A stretch of 64,000 nt of DNA from Cunninghamia lanceolata. Lineage: Eukaryota > Streptophyta > Pinopsida > Cupressales > Cupressaceae. The position numbers and the translations under genes are program-made. The notes under the pieces were generated by a model, which saw only the letters and a list, made by a program, of their open reading frames with translations, was not told where the DNA came from and did no database searches. Positions 1 through 10,584 of the stretch are shown here, in pieces (within the stretch, counting starts at the first letter, position 1; each line of letters begins with the position of its first letter). The stretch covers positions 2,108,001 through 2,172,000 of the forward strand of contig BSBN01000252.1 of the NCBI GenBank assembly GCA_027924645.1, given 5' to 3'.

Positions 1-850
1 GGCAATGGGTGGTTGGCCGTAAGATTTTGGAGATAGAGGCATCCGCCCTACACAACAAGATTCAGAGATATCGTAAGTGCCAAAGCCTATATCTCGGATG
101 CGAGCTGTGATTTTGGGGAGGGGTGTAGATTCACTTGTAGAGGCTTGCGTCAGAGTTTCAGGATCAACATATAATGAGGATTCAAGGGCTTTTTCATTTT
201 TAGGCACTTGGTTGCAATTCTTATAGCTTCCTTGCAAAACATGACAGAATTCAAAAGGATTAGGATCTCCTGGGATGGTGATCTCTGTACCATTGTATGG
301 GAACTTTAGGGACTGATGGTACATGGAGGGAACAGCTTTCATTACATGGATCCATGGACGACCTAGGATAATGTTGTAAGGCAGCTCAATATCAAGAACT
401 TGACACCTGGTTTCAAGCATGACAGGTCCCAGTTGTATAGGCAAGTGAATAACACCTTCTGAATGGCATTCTACATCATCATACCCCTTGATTGTAATAC
501 TATGATCAGTGTTGACGTGATCCTCAGAATATCCCAATTGCTTAAGTAATTTTAAAGAACAGATGTTGAGACCAGCACCACCATCTATGAGTATACGTTT
601 GATTTTGCGCTTATGGATGAGAACTTCGATATGAAGGGCATCATTGTGACATGGATCATGGGAGGGGAGGTCTTTCTCATAAAAGACCACATTGTAGGGC
701 GAAGCAATGTTACCCACTATAGCTTGGAAATCCGTGACCGCTATGTTGTTAGGAACGGATGACTCTTGGAGGGCTTTTTCTAGCACCACTCTATGTGCAG
801 GTGATGATCGTAGAAGGTCCAAAATAGAGATCTGTACTGGTGTTCTCCCT
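1..850 (-). pseudogene. G1 Ty3/gypsy aspartic protease domain (partial, runs off window)
   Basis: Reading the minus strand in the frame of the upstream Gag gives an open retropepsin-like domain. The active-site segment reads LIDGGAGLNIC near 560-600, followed by the C-terminal signature YNIILGRPW near 350-380. The second active-site residue is Gly instead of Ser/Thr, which is usual in this group of plant gypsy proteases. The family cuts the Gag-Pol polyprotein into virus-like-particle proteins. The frame stays open to base 1, so RT and integrase should lie to the left of this window. It has no Met start because it is the middle of a polyprotein. Stops in the upstream Gag (see next entries) make the copy non-functional as a polyprotein. 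Confidence 0.88.
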
Positions 851-2220
851 AGATGTTTGACAAGATTATAATCAGATTGAGCTGGAAGACTGGGTGTAGG
901 ACCACGAATGGTGATACGACCACGATGCGTAGTAACAGCACAATCTGTAGATTTGCCTTTGATTGTGAGGGTAGACACTCGACTCTCTTCAAAATGACCT
1001 ACAATGGAATCAAAGGAAGTGGACGCATGATTGATACCTTTACCTCTATCCTGAGGAGGAGGTGGACCATGATGAGGGAATGGTTCCTTGTACATATCTA
1101 GATCCTTGTTCGTGTGTTGAGTCGCTTGTTCATCCTCAAAAGTGATTTGATTACCGTCGATGAGGTTTTGGATGAGGTGCTTAAGTTTCATGCAAGATGC
1201 GGTTCGATGCCCTTTGCTCCTATGGAACTCACAATATTCATTGTCTCTATAACATGCAGTTTTGAAAATAGGCTTGCCATATGGGGGAGCATCAGGTAAA
1301 GTGATGAGCCTTTTCTGCAAGGTTTGCTGTAAGACTAATTCAATGGGCACTCCCAAGGGAGTGAATTGACGTCGCGGAGGGTAATCTTGTTGAGGCCGCT
1401 CTTGTTGTCATTGCTGTTGGTTTTGATAAGGCTGCCTTTGTTGCTACTGTTGTTGAGGTGGAGCTTGACTTGGTTTGGAGAGCTACAGTGGTGTTTGCAA
1501 AGTTTGGACATGTTTAGTATCGATCACCCCATCGTTGACCATGTTTTTGTTCTTGTTCCAGTATTTGGGTTTATCGTTCGATTGTTGATGAGGAGCGCTA
1601 TCTTTCGTTTCTTTAAAGATTTTGACCACACCCTTAGCAATGAGGGCCTTCTCAATATTGATCCCCTTGTATGTGATTTCGTCGAAGGTTTTAGCACTAA
1701 GAATTTGCAAATGGAAACCTAACTCTTGGTTGAGGTTCTGCACAAATATGCTAACAAGTTGTTTCTCCAGAATCTTGAAAGGGAATTTGCTAGCCATTTG
1801 TCTCCATCGTTGAAGGAAAGAAATGAAAGTTTCACCATTTTTCTATTTATTGTTGCATAGATCAGTCATGGAAATCTCATGCTCCACGTTGTAAGAAAAG
1901 TGGGTGGCAAACTTCTCTGCTAGCTCGTTGAAAGACTTGATACCCGTGGGTAAGTGTGAGAACCATTCTATTGCTTGACCTCCAAGACTGCGAGGAAAGA
2001 GACGCATAAGATATGTGTCGTTATGTGAGACCTCGAAGCAAGCAAGATAGAATTCCCTAAGATGGTCTTTTGGGTCACCTTTTCCTTTGTATTTATTGAA
2101 CTTGGGAATAGTGAAATTTTGAGGAAAAGGGATCATTGGTAATGACCGATCAAAAGGATAAGGACACACTTCTTCTAAAGAGAAGGTCTTTTTGGTGTGG
2201 CTAAACGTAAGATCAGATAG
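851..2220 (-). pseudogene. G1 gypsy Gag core and zinc knuckle, broken by in-frame stops
   Basis: This is the retrotransposon Gag domain that builds the particle and binds element RNA. Near 1860-2130 it reads PKFNKYKGKGDPKDHL, AIEWFSHLP and FNELAEKFATHF, matching the plant Retrotrans_gag family. After a Gln-rich linker a zinc-knuckle variant, YCEFHRSKGHRTASC (CX2HX4HX4C), lies near 1190-1240. Four stops interrupt this stretch, at 1843-1845, 1483-1485, 1444-1446 (all TAG) and 1408-1410 (TGA), but no frameshift does: the frame runs from the N-terminal ORF through to the protease. Two stops fall in the Gln-rich stretch, where CAG-to-TAG mutation is the simplest explanation. It was one polyprotein with the two neighbouring entries. 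Confidence 0.87.
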
Positions 2221-3729
2221 CTACTGTTGAACTTCTGTGATCTTTAGCTCCATAGTCGTGGGAGGGGTTGGTAACATCTCCTGTTGTCTGAAAAGTGGTT
2301 GGTGTTGCCCATACGGAAGATTATAATGTAAGCTATGCACACTGGTGTTATAAGGGTCGTAAGATTGATTGGGATCATACGGGTTGTACGTTTGGTTCAG
2401 ATTGAATTGGAGGTTTTGATTTGGCAGAGGTGGAGGTGGCGCTAGGTAAGAATGTTGGCTTTGGGATGGTTGAAGAAAAGAGTTGGGTGGAGGAAAGCTA
2501 AAGTGCGTTTGATTAGGTTGTGATGGCGGCACATAGCTTTGGGAAACTTGATGTTGGAAATGTTGAGAGTGGCTAGGCAATGTGTGAAAGAAGTTGAGCG
2601 AGGATGAACGTTGTGGAGGAGGGACATAGGTAGAAGTGATTTGTGACGGTTGGGGTTGATTGAGGATGAGAGTAGAAGAATGTTGTGGTTGGGGTTGTTT
2701 GAGGACGAGAGTAGAAGAATGTTGTGGTTGGGGTTGCGTGACTCTAATTGGTTGAGAGACATGAAGGTGTGATGATATAGGAGGTGGCATTTGTTGAGAC
2801 CCTTGTTGCATGGCTAAATTGTTCCCCGGATTGTAATTTGGTGGGAAACCTTCACGTGATGGGGTAACCAAGACTCCACTAGCAATTGGGGTGGACACTT
2901 TAGGAGGTGGTTGCCTATTCGATCGAGCTAAGGTGGCTTGCTTAGCTAACTCTGCTTGACGTTGGAGAGTTTCTTGTTGGTTTTTATAGATCTCCATTGG
3001 TGTCAAAAGCGGTGATATGGGTCTTTCCCCTATTGGATTTTGAAAAAGGGTATTCCTATACTTCGAGCCTTGTGTCAGTAAGGGCGTAGTCACCGTGGAC
3101 ATGGTTTGAACCGCTTGTATGGTATCTTGGGCATTGTTGTTCTCCTTGAGAGTGGATAAATCAAAATCTTGAGGTAACTTGGTGCCTTGCTCTGCAAGAA
3201 AGCGAAAGAAATGGTCTTGGTTCTCACTAAGGATTTTGTCAAAGGCGGCCACGACTCTAGGCTCTTGTATGATTTCATCAAGATCTTGCCCATCTACTTG
3301 AGAGTATTGACCTATTTCAAAGTGTCGCTCTTCTTGAGATGGGACTAAATCTACAGTATAACCTTGTGGGACAAAATCCGGAGGCAAGTCGGTGGTGTAT
3401 TGGGAAATACTTTCCAAAGGAACCCTACCTTCTTGAGGTGGGTTTTGCTCAATAGTATATCCTTGTGGCACAAAATCTGGAGGCAAACCAGTGGTATACT
3501 GATGTGTACTTACCAAAGGGACCCTACCCTCTTGAGGATTGCTTGGTTGGTCAATGTGCGGCATGTTCGGAGAGCTGATTGGTTTTGCCGCGGGTGTACT
3601 AGGAGTAACCTTGGGGGTAATGTTGAGATGACCTGATTGTGGTGTGCGAGGAGGCGACTTGCGCTTCTTAGGGACAACTTGCTTGGACTTCATAGTTTGC
3701 TGGAGCCTAGTGGTTACCATGGAATACAC
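2221..3729 (-). CDS. G1 N-terminal Pro/Gln-rich polyprotein ORF
   Basis: This 502-codon open frame sits directly upstream of the Gag core and is separated from it by a single TAG (2221-2223). The start is basic (RLQQTMKSKQVVPKKRK). The middle and C-terminal parts are very rich in Pro, Gln and Ser. It holds two internal duplications: a block of about 35 residues containing LPPDFVPQGYT (near 3330-3530), and a short QPQPQHSSTL unit (near 2650-2740). No enzymatic motif is visible. Position and frame mark it as the N-terminal extension of the Gag polyprotein, as in Tat/Ogre-like gypsy elements. Its own function is not known to me. I chose the Met at 3729 because it is the first in the frame; the Met five codons downstream is also possible. 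Confidence 0.72.
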   Translation of the reverse strand: MYSMVTTRLQQTMKSKQVVPKKRKSPPRTPQSGHLNITPKVTPSTPAAKPISSPNMPHIDQPSNPQEGRVPLVSTHQYTTGLPPDFVPQGYTIEQNPPQEGRVPLESISQYTTDLPPDFVPQGYTVDLVPSQEERHFEIGQYSQVDGQDLDEIIQEPRVVAAFDKILSENQDHFFRFLAEQGTKLPQDFDLSTLKENNNAQDTIQAVQTMSTVTTPLLTQGSKYRNTLFQNPIGERPISPLLTPMEIYKNQQETLQRQAELAKQATLARSNRQPPPKVSTPIASGVLVTPSREGFPPNYNPGNNLAMQQGSQQMPPPISSHLHVSQPIRVTQPQPQHSSTLVLKQPQPQHSSTLILNQPQPSQITSTYVPPPQRSSSLNFFHTLPSHSQHFQHQVSQSYVPPSQPNQTHFSFPPPNSFLQPSQSQHSYLAPPPPLPNQNLQFNLNQTYNPYDPNQSYDPYNTSVHSLHYNLPYGQHQPLFRQQEMLPTPPTTMELKITEVQQ

Positions 3730-3774
3730 TAGGACAAGATAGGTAACGCTAGGTTTCTATGAGATGCTTTGAGA

Positions 3775-4060
3775 AACGGACAAACTCTGATGCACAAAGT
3801 ACTGGACCAAAAGCGCTATATTGTTTGACCAGAGGCACAGGACTGTGCAACCAAAAGCGTGCTACTGTAATGCCAAAGGCGATGGACTGAGCTACCAGAA
3901 GTGAGTTATTGCTATGCCAAAGGTGAGCTACAATGACCAAAAGTGAGCTACTGTTATACCAAGGGTGCTGAAGTAGAGTTTTGCTAGAGGCGAGGTACTG
4001 CTATACCAAAGGTGATCTACTGTACTACCAAAGGTGAGTTGTTGTAATACCAGGGGCGCT
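3775..4060. repeat. G1 leader array 1 of a degenerate ~20-bp unit
   Basis: The plus strand repeats variants of ACCAAAAGTGAGCTACTGT about every 20-25 bases, for example around 3897-3990. Copies are degenerate. The same unit recurs in two more clusters in this leader. Confidence 0.75.
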
Positions 4061-4950
4061 GAAGTAGTGTCTGATGTTTCTAAAAGGCAAAATTTTGATG
4101 GATTGTTTCTGTTTCTGATTGGTTTTGTTTGGCAAGAGAAAACACAGCAAACAAGTGATCAAAAAAGCACAAGGACTGACACAACAGATAGTGTATGTTT
4201 GAGGCTCCAAACAAGCCCAATGTTTCCACAGGTATAAGACAATTGCAATCAATAACAAGCACTTTTTATCCCTACAGACAAGGTTTCATTGCAGTAGATC
4301 AGCTCACAGCTTAATACTCCGTCGATAAAAATATCATTCCATAAAGGTGTCAGATATTTAGTATCTTTGCGAGAGACGATAGGTAGGGATATCTCACCCT
4401 CCCCTTGGAAAGCTCAAGTACGTCACAAGAGCTTTATGTCCAAGGGAATACTATCTCTTCTCAAGGGAGCCAATGGTGAGTATCTTAAGGGCTTAAATCG
4501 ATTCCCCTTGCACTGATGATTACCGCAATGTTCAGAGGTAGGTCGGGTAGTCTCTATCTAGAATGGTTCTTAGTGACTTTGAGGGACCAACGCCTTACGA
4601 GCAATGCGACAAGCTACTAAAAGCTTTAACCAATCCTACTAAGAGTATCAAACACTTCGCTCAATGTGAAAATCATTTCCACAAAGAGCTAGTACACCTC
4701 TTTTCAGTTTAGAACCACAAGGTAAGGCTGACGTCGATTAGGACTTAGCTTTCGCCTTATCCCTCTTATATAGCGGTTCAAAGGAAAACTCCGCTTAGGG
4801 TCGTCCCTTTTGGATGAAGCGCAATCCAAAAGCAGGCCCTTCTAAAGGAAGTACAGAAAAAGTAAGAGCAAGCACGTCAAACAAAGGTTCAATTGTCCCG
4901 TTATAAGAAAAATAAGGTGCAACTAAACTAGGCACACACACGTTTGTAGT

Positions 4951-5095
4951 TGTCAATTGTCCCTTATGAAATTGAAGTGTTTGGCATTCATGTCCATTGT
5001 CCTTTAGAAAATTGAGGTGTTTGTTCATACATGTCCATAGTCCCTTAAGAAAATTGAGGTCTTTGTTCATACATGTCCATTGTCCCTTAAGAAAA
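4951..5095. repeat. ~41-bp tandem repeat in G1 leader, about 3.5 copies
   Basis: The motif TGTCCATTGTCCCTTAAGAA followed by an ATTGAGGTGTTTGTTCATACA-like half recurs with starts near 4951, 4991, 5032 and 5074, giving periods of 40-42 bases. The minus-strand frame at 4795-5070 is just this repeat translated. Confidence 0.85.
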
Positions 5096-5319
5096 GCAGT
5101 ATGTTCCTAAGACTTAGATTTGCAAAAAAGATTTGTTCAATTATCCTTTTAAGCATGCAATGTGTTTCTAAGACTTAGTGAGATAAATCAAAAAAAGTTC
5201 TTCAATGCTCGTCCTGCATGAACATGTTAACCCCGATTTGCTCTGTGTGAGTAATAAGAAGCTACAACAAGTGAGTTAGTTCCACCAAAAATTCTCAAGT
5301 TAGCAAAAAATAAATCAAT

Positions 5320-5600
5320 TTGACCGAAAGCGTTGCACTGTCTTACCATACGCGACTTACTGTATTCCAAAAGTGTTGTAACACAGACCAGAAGCGTCGG
5401 AGAATATTACCAGAAGTGATGCACTGTTCTACCAGAAGCGTGGTACTGTGCTACCAAAAGCGAGCTACTTTGACCAAAAGTGAGCTACTTTGCTACCAAA
5501 AGCGAGCTACTTTGCTACCAAAAGCGAGCTACTTTGCTACCAAAAGTGAGCTACTGTACTGCCAAACGCGCGACACTGTACTACCAAATGCACGGTGTAA
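5320..5600. repeat. G1 leader array 2 of the ~20-bp unit
   Basis: This is the cleanest cluster. ACCAAAAGCGAGCTACTTTG recurs almost exactly near 5450-5550, with degenerate copies on both sides. The 113-codon plus-strand open frame here is a repeat artefact. Confidence 0.85.
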
Positions 5601-5939
5601 TAATTGGTCAGCAAAAAACACTATTTTGTCAAAAATGCTAGATCAAAGGATGATTGAATGATTGAGTGATGATCCAGGATGTTGATAAGTGATAAGACAC
5701 TGCACCAAGTGATATTAGTTCCAAATAAAACAACAAGATATCAGAAATCAAGTCAAAAACCCTAACAATAAGTGAGAAACCCTAGAAAACCAAAGTGAAA
5801 TCCATAAAATTAGTAACAAAATGATGAGATACAAGAGATTAAATATCACCAATGGATTCCTTATGATTTTCTATGCAATTTAAAAAAAAAAGCATCGAAT
5901 TTCGTTAAGTTTTGAGAAAGTTATGGGGTTTTGAAGTTT

Positions 5940-6190
5940 GCAAGCATGTTATGTCAACCAAAAGCGCTTTACTGTCATACCAATAGCACTTTACTTTCAC
6001 CAAAAGTGCTTCACTGTCATACCAATAGCACTTTAGGATTACCAAGAGCGCTTTACTGTTATACCAATAGCGCTTTACTATTTTTCTCAAGTGCGCTTCA
6101 CTGTATTACCAAAAGTGCGATTCTGTGCTACCAAAGGCGCTGCGGGATTGCCCGAAAGCGCTGTACTGCTCTGCCAATGGCACTTTTCTA
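5940..6190. repeat. G1 leader array 3 of the ~20-bp unit
   Basis: Repeats of ACCAAAAGCGCTTTACTGT and close variants fill this stretch, ending about 70 bases from the primer-binding site. The core AGCGCTTTACTGT differs from array 2, suggesting the clusters spread separately. Confidence 0.8.
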
Positions 6191-6260
6191 TGTCAAGATG
6201 TGCTATTCCATACTGTACTTCAAAAAAAATCAATTTCTAAAAGAAAAAGAGGGATTAGTG

Positions 6261-6279
6261 GGTCCCATCGGGCGTGCCA
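6261..6279 (-). other. Putative G1 primer-binding site
   Basis: Read on the minus strand, the LTR end CATACACA is followed after three or so bases by TGGCACGCCCGATGGGACC. Position and the leading TGG fit a tRNA primer-binding site. I could not match it to a particular plant tRNA from memory. Confidence 0.6.
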
Positions 6280-6621
6280 AAATGTGTATGAGAAAAAATT
6301 GATTAAATCAAACTAATTAAAATCAAAAACCAATCACATAAAGCGAACCAATCTAAGTAAAAGCCATTATCACAAAATCAAAAGACAAATGAAAGCTCTT
6401 ACCAAAACCTATATTGTTTCCTTTTGGAGAAGTGTGGATTGCTCAATCAAGTTGCGAAACCATAGCTGCAACAAGCAAGTAGTGTGCTCAATGTGCTCAA
6501 AGACCAATGTTAAGAGATCGTAAAGTTGCTCAATTGACGCGTTTTGTATGCTCAAAGCTCTGTTAAGTATGCCTGAGAATACGATCGAAGAGAGAGAGGT
6601 AATGAAGGAGATGAGAGGGGG

Positions 6622-6629
6622 TTTATATA
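6622..6629 (-). promoter_or_regulatory. TATA box in G1 LTR
   Basis: The minus strand reads CCTATATAAACC here, in the 3' third of the LTR. This is the expected place for the promoter of the element transcript. Transcription would begin about 30 bases on, near 6595, giving an R-U5 of about 310 bases. Confidence 0.6.
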
Positions 6630-6879
6630 GGTTTCAATGAAGATCGATCAACGGTCCAGATAATTCAGAAGAATCAATGGAGGAGAACAGTTGAGGAACA
6701 TGCAACGAATGAGAAGAAAATAAGTGTCTTGCTTTCTTTTGCATGAGGGGAGTTATCAAGAATAGAAGAATGAGTTAACTGAAGAAATAAATCAATTAAA
6801 AGAATAAAACAATCAGTTAAGTGATTTAAAACAAGAAGAAGGGATTTGCATGAGAAAAGAAGATATTTTGCTTTATTAA

Positions 6880-7445
6880 ATATAGAAAGCTTGAGTTATA
6901 TTAGAGATAACTCAAATTTAGAAGAAAAAGCAATTTAAATAAATAATTGATTTATTTAAATTTAGAGCAGATATTATTGGAAGAAATAATTAAATAATTA
7001 GAATTATTTAATTTAGAAGATTTGGAAAGCAAATTAAATAAATAAATTTATTTAATTGTTGTGCATGTTTTTAGAAGAATAAATAAAATATTTGATTTAT
7101 TTTATTTTTGGAGAATTGAGATAATTTAAATAAATTTGCATGATTTATTTAAATTTAGAAGAACAATTGATTTAATTAAATAATGTAAATTATTTAATTG
7201 TAGATAAGATAGAATTGTGATGAATTAATTAAATAATTAGATTTATTTAATTAATGTAGTCTTGAATTTTAAAAAAGGATGATGATTTGATTAAATAATT
7301 AAAATTATTTAATTGTGGAAGAATAATAGAGGAATTTGATTTAATTAATTAAATAAAGAGAATTTATTTAATTAATGTCAAAAGTATGTGATTTAGAAGA
7401 ATTTGGTGAAATTAATTAAATAATTAGATTATTTAATTAATGTGT
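6880..7445. repeat. A/T-rich self-complementary repeats inside G1 LTR
   Basis: Units such as AATTAAATAATTAGATTATTT, spaced by GAAGAA-type purine stretches, recur about ten times. Each unit is partly palindromic (TTAATTAAATAA with TTATTTAATTAA). This lies in the U3 part of the LTR, upstream of the TATA box. Confidence 0.75.
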
Positions 7446-7518
7446 GAAATGCAGGTGATTAGGAAGAAATGACGAGATGCGAGCAGTGTGACGACTTGGT
7501 CATTTTAGAGTGTCTACA

Positions 7519-9153
7519 CCAACAAGTTGGGCAATTGTCCACCCCAAGCCTCCTATGGATATCCCCTATCATATACAATTCAAGGGTCGACTTTCTTCAA
7601 AGAACCTGAGAATAAGTAAGAAGTGCTTTTCCAAGAAAACATGCTTCCCAATGCACATAAAAAATAATTTCCATGGGATAATACACGATTCCACATAATA
7701 CACACATTTCTAAATTTTAAAAAATAAAAATAATTAAATTTCAAGAAATATCCAGGTTCAGCCATTGATGGATCTTGAAGCTATCTTCCCATATTTTTCA
7801 CCAATTTTTTAGTCTTCAAAAATATAAAATATCAAGATTGTCAAGATACTCTTTTTCTCTAAATCTACCCTACATCATATTTTTCAAATCACATAACATT
7901 TTCAAAAAGGTTTGATCAGGTTTAGTAGGCAAATTCACATATTTTTCACTAAAATTAAAAAATACAAAAATGAATATTCTAGGAATACCCTTTTTGTCTA
8001 AATCTACCTAGTAATGCACTGTTTTAGTCACATTTTAGTTTTACAAGAAAAAAAATCCATAGTTTCAGTAGGAAAATGTATTTTTCAAAAATATTTTCCT
8101 ACAACTATAAATTCATAAACTGAAATTCTATAACAAATCAAATTAAGAAATACCTCAATGAATTTGAAGGTAACTGTTAGGTGAATCTTTTTCCCTCTTC
8201 AAGCAAATCAATCCATGCAAGAAATCTCCAAGTAGAAGCAATTCAATTTTTCAAAGAAGGGTTTGAAAATACTTCTTTTATTCATTTTTGCTCTCCCATT
8301 TCTCAAGCAAGCATAATGAATAAAAATAACTCCCTTTTTCCATATAGCCCTTTTTCTATTTTTCCATTCACTTTTTCCACTAAGAGCTAATATTTCTAAC
8401 TTTAGAAAATAATTCTAATTTTTCCCCAATATATCAATAATTAAATAAAATGCATTTACACATTAAGAATCAATCCTTGTTCCATTTAATTATAACTCAA
8501 AAATTACCTTTTCTCTTTTCTAATAATTAAAAACATAATTAATATTTTACAAAGAACTATTAAATCTTTTGCACATACCAATAAAATGCATAAACAGTAT
8601 TAAAACCACCCAAGCAGACACATTCATAGGTCAAACACAAGGGCATTCAGAATAGTAATCAATTTATATAAGGTTTTCATGGGTTTCAACTACACAAAAA
8701 CTAGGTAAGGTGAGATGGCTAAGCAGAATACATGTAAACATTCTTCACATACCAACCATTGGTCAATACCATATAAATTTCATGCACAGTCAATCAAACG
8801 TTACGTGCATCTGTCCAATACATAACAATAGCTAAAGTGTGATAAAATTACACAATTAAGTACTACACATTTAATAGGCACATTTCAATTAATCATCCAT
8901 TCTAGGCAATATGATCAAAGTGCAATTAATCATTTAAAAGAATAATACTGAAGGAACTAGATCTAGGAACTAGATCTACTCTTTAAGCATATTAATTAAA
9001 TAAAGATAGTGAAGTTGAAACATTGAAATGATCTAACATACACAAGCACAAGATATGCATAGTCAGAAATCGAATGCAAATACATAACCTCATCAAAAAC
9101 ACCTTGATGGTCATACAAAACATCTCCATAAAAGCATCCAAAATACACCATCA
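7519..9153 (-). mobile_element. 3' LTR fragment of a non-coding LTR element, cut by G1
   Basis: This 1.6-kb stretch matches 12594-14208 almost base for base with scattered differences. Shared landmarks are CCTCCTATGGATATCCCCTA, AACATGCTTCCCAATGCACA and CAACCATTGGTCAAT. The right ends of both copies coincide at ACACCATCA. I read it as the 3' LTR of a minus-strand element, starting TGATGGTGTAT at 9153 and cut off at 7518 by the G1 insertion. Several small open frames on either strand have no recognisable product. Confidence 0.68.
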
Positions 9154-10570
9154 GAATGCCTCGATGGCACAACAACCTCATCGGCAAGTTTGGTACAATG
9201 GGACAAAACACAAGAATCACACAATACAGTGATTAAAACGCACAATACAACATATATCATATGAATCAGAAAGCACACATGGAGATACACTAATGGGAAG
9301 TACATCCTCTTCCACCAAGATTAAGCTCACTCCTGCAAGCCTGCAAAAATATAAGGATAAGGTACCCATGGTACATAATCCTTCACAAACACAACAAATC
9401 TCAAAAGATCAACCATCTAGACCAGCATACTACTCCAAGACTACATCATTCTAAAACAACACCGATCACAGGAATTAAAATTCCAATCACACACATGAAT
9501 TTCTTACTTAACAATCACCTTCACACATATAGACAAGCATTTACACATTCTAATGCATATCTATGTAAGATCAACAATCATACGAAGATGCAACTAATGT
9601 ATAACTTTCATCACAAAACACACATGCAAGGAGAAACAAATGGATAATGATCCACATTTACTTCCCACCACAAAAGATTTCCATCTCTACTTTCTCATAA
9701 CATTCTACCCAATATCCAACACTAGATGTGGTAGAAAACATTGTATAACACAAGACCATCAAGCCCAAACATTATAAAATATCATAGCCACCACAATTTC
9801 CAAAAATACCAAGGTGGAAGAAATCTCAATTCCAATGATAAGGTAAATAAATGTCGATAATTTCAACAAGTCAAATGCACCCATAAGAGTGACATGAAAT
9901 TAAAGGAATATTAAAGATTTGTGGCTAAGCTACTCACAACCAAAGATAAACTAATCAATTCCGATCCTTACAAGCAAATAAAACTCACCAATAACCAAAA
10001 GAAAATTTCACAATTCTCAAAAATTACACATTTACATACATTGCGTAACCATTTCTAGTCACCAACAAGGGAGAAGAGGGAAAATAACCCATACAAACAT
10101 ATATATCATCATAGACCACATAAATCACTTTAAAATACATGAGTACAAATGCAAGCCTCGATTCTTGTAACCATTTCAAAGTATCGCTTCCTTCCCAAAA
10201 CCATGAATATGAACCACACACCATCTCTTTCAACAATCAAAATGCATCACTCACTAAGAGAGAGAACACAATAACTCATCTATCACATCTATACTAAGGC
10301 ACCCATGACCATGCAAAGGCCATTAAAATTGAACACACAACCAAGGATCCTTCTCAAGCACTCCAAGAAGCAAGAAGATCCACCACATAGGTATAACATA
10401 GAAAAGGGTATTGGACAAAGGTCTAACTATTCCCATGACAATATCATCTAATTCCAACCACATGGAGAGCCTACCAAGGAACAATGACATGCTTCACACA
10501 AGGCACATGACAAAGAAACTACCCAACAGACTCACACAAACAACCTAAGTCTCCCAATGTAGCAACATGG
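9154..10570 (-). other. Non-coding internal region of the long-LTR element
   Basis: The plus strand here is very rich in A and C and poor in G. Open frames are all short and unrecognised; I found no gag, protease or polymerase motif on either strand. It lies between the primer site at 10571 and the 3' LTR copy. No clear polypurine tract is seen next to the 3' LTR, which weakens the LTR reading slightly. Confidence 0.55.
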
Positions 10571-10582
10571 GCTCTAATACCA
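10571..10582 (-). other. Initiator-Met-type primer-binding site of the long-LTR element
   Basis: The minus strand reads TGGTATTAGAGCCC two bases after an LTR end GGATTTACA. This differs by one base from the classic plant TGGTATCAGAGC primer site, and it fixes the element on the minus strand. Confidence 0.7.
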
Positions 10583-10584
10583 TA

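Larger units (their letters stand above)
3730..6260 (-). other. G1 untranslated leader, repeat-rich
   Basis: This 2.5-kb stretch lies between the G1 primer-binding site and its first ORF. I see no credible gene. The short open frames here (for example near 4034-4262 and 5320-5661) are produced by repeats. It holds three separated arrays of a roughly 20-base unit and one 41-base tandem repeat, listed separately. A long leader is common in large plant gypsy elements. Confidence 0.7.
6283..7518 (-). mobile_element. G1 5' LTR
   Basis: On the minus strand the LTR starts TGTAGACACTC (7518 downward) and ends CATACACA (6283), with the TG...CA ends of an LTR, and is followed by the primer-site-like sequence and the Gag-coding region. 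About 1236 bases. A TATA box lies about three-quarters of the way through, and a strongly A/T-rich stretch occupies the first half. The second LTR is outside the window, so the target duplication cannot be checked; the flanking bases here are CCAAC. G1 is inserted in the LTR of the element to its right. Confidence 0.75.

Noticed and set aside
1..3729. Stop-codon readthrough or recoding in G1 Gag
   Set aside because: Five stops at unrelated positions with no recoding context are better explained by mutation.
4795..5070. 91-codon minus-strand open frame with KHLNFLKD repeats
   Set aside because: It is the 41-bp tandem repeat translated; no family similarity.
5320..5661. 113-codon plus-strand open frame
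   Set aside because: It is the ~20-bp leader repeat read through; the protein is only repeats of that unit.
3775..6190. CRISPR-like array
   Set aside because: Units are contiguous, degenerate and without regular unique spacers, and the DNA is plant nuclear.
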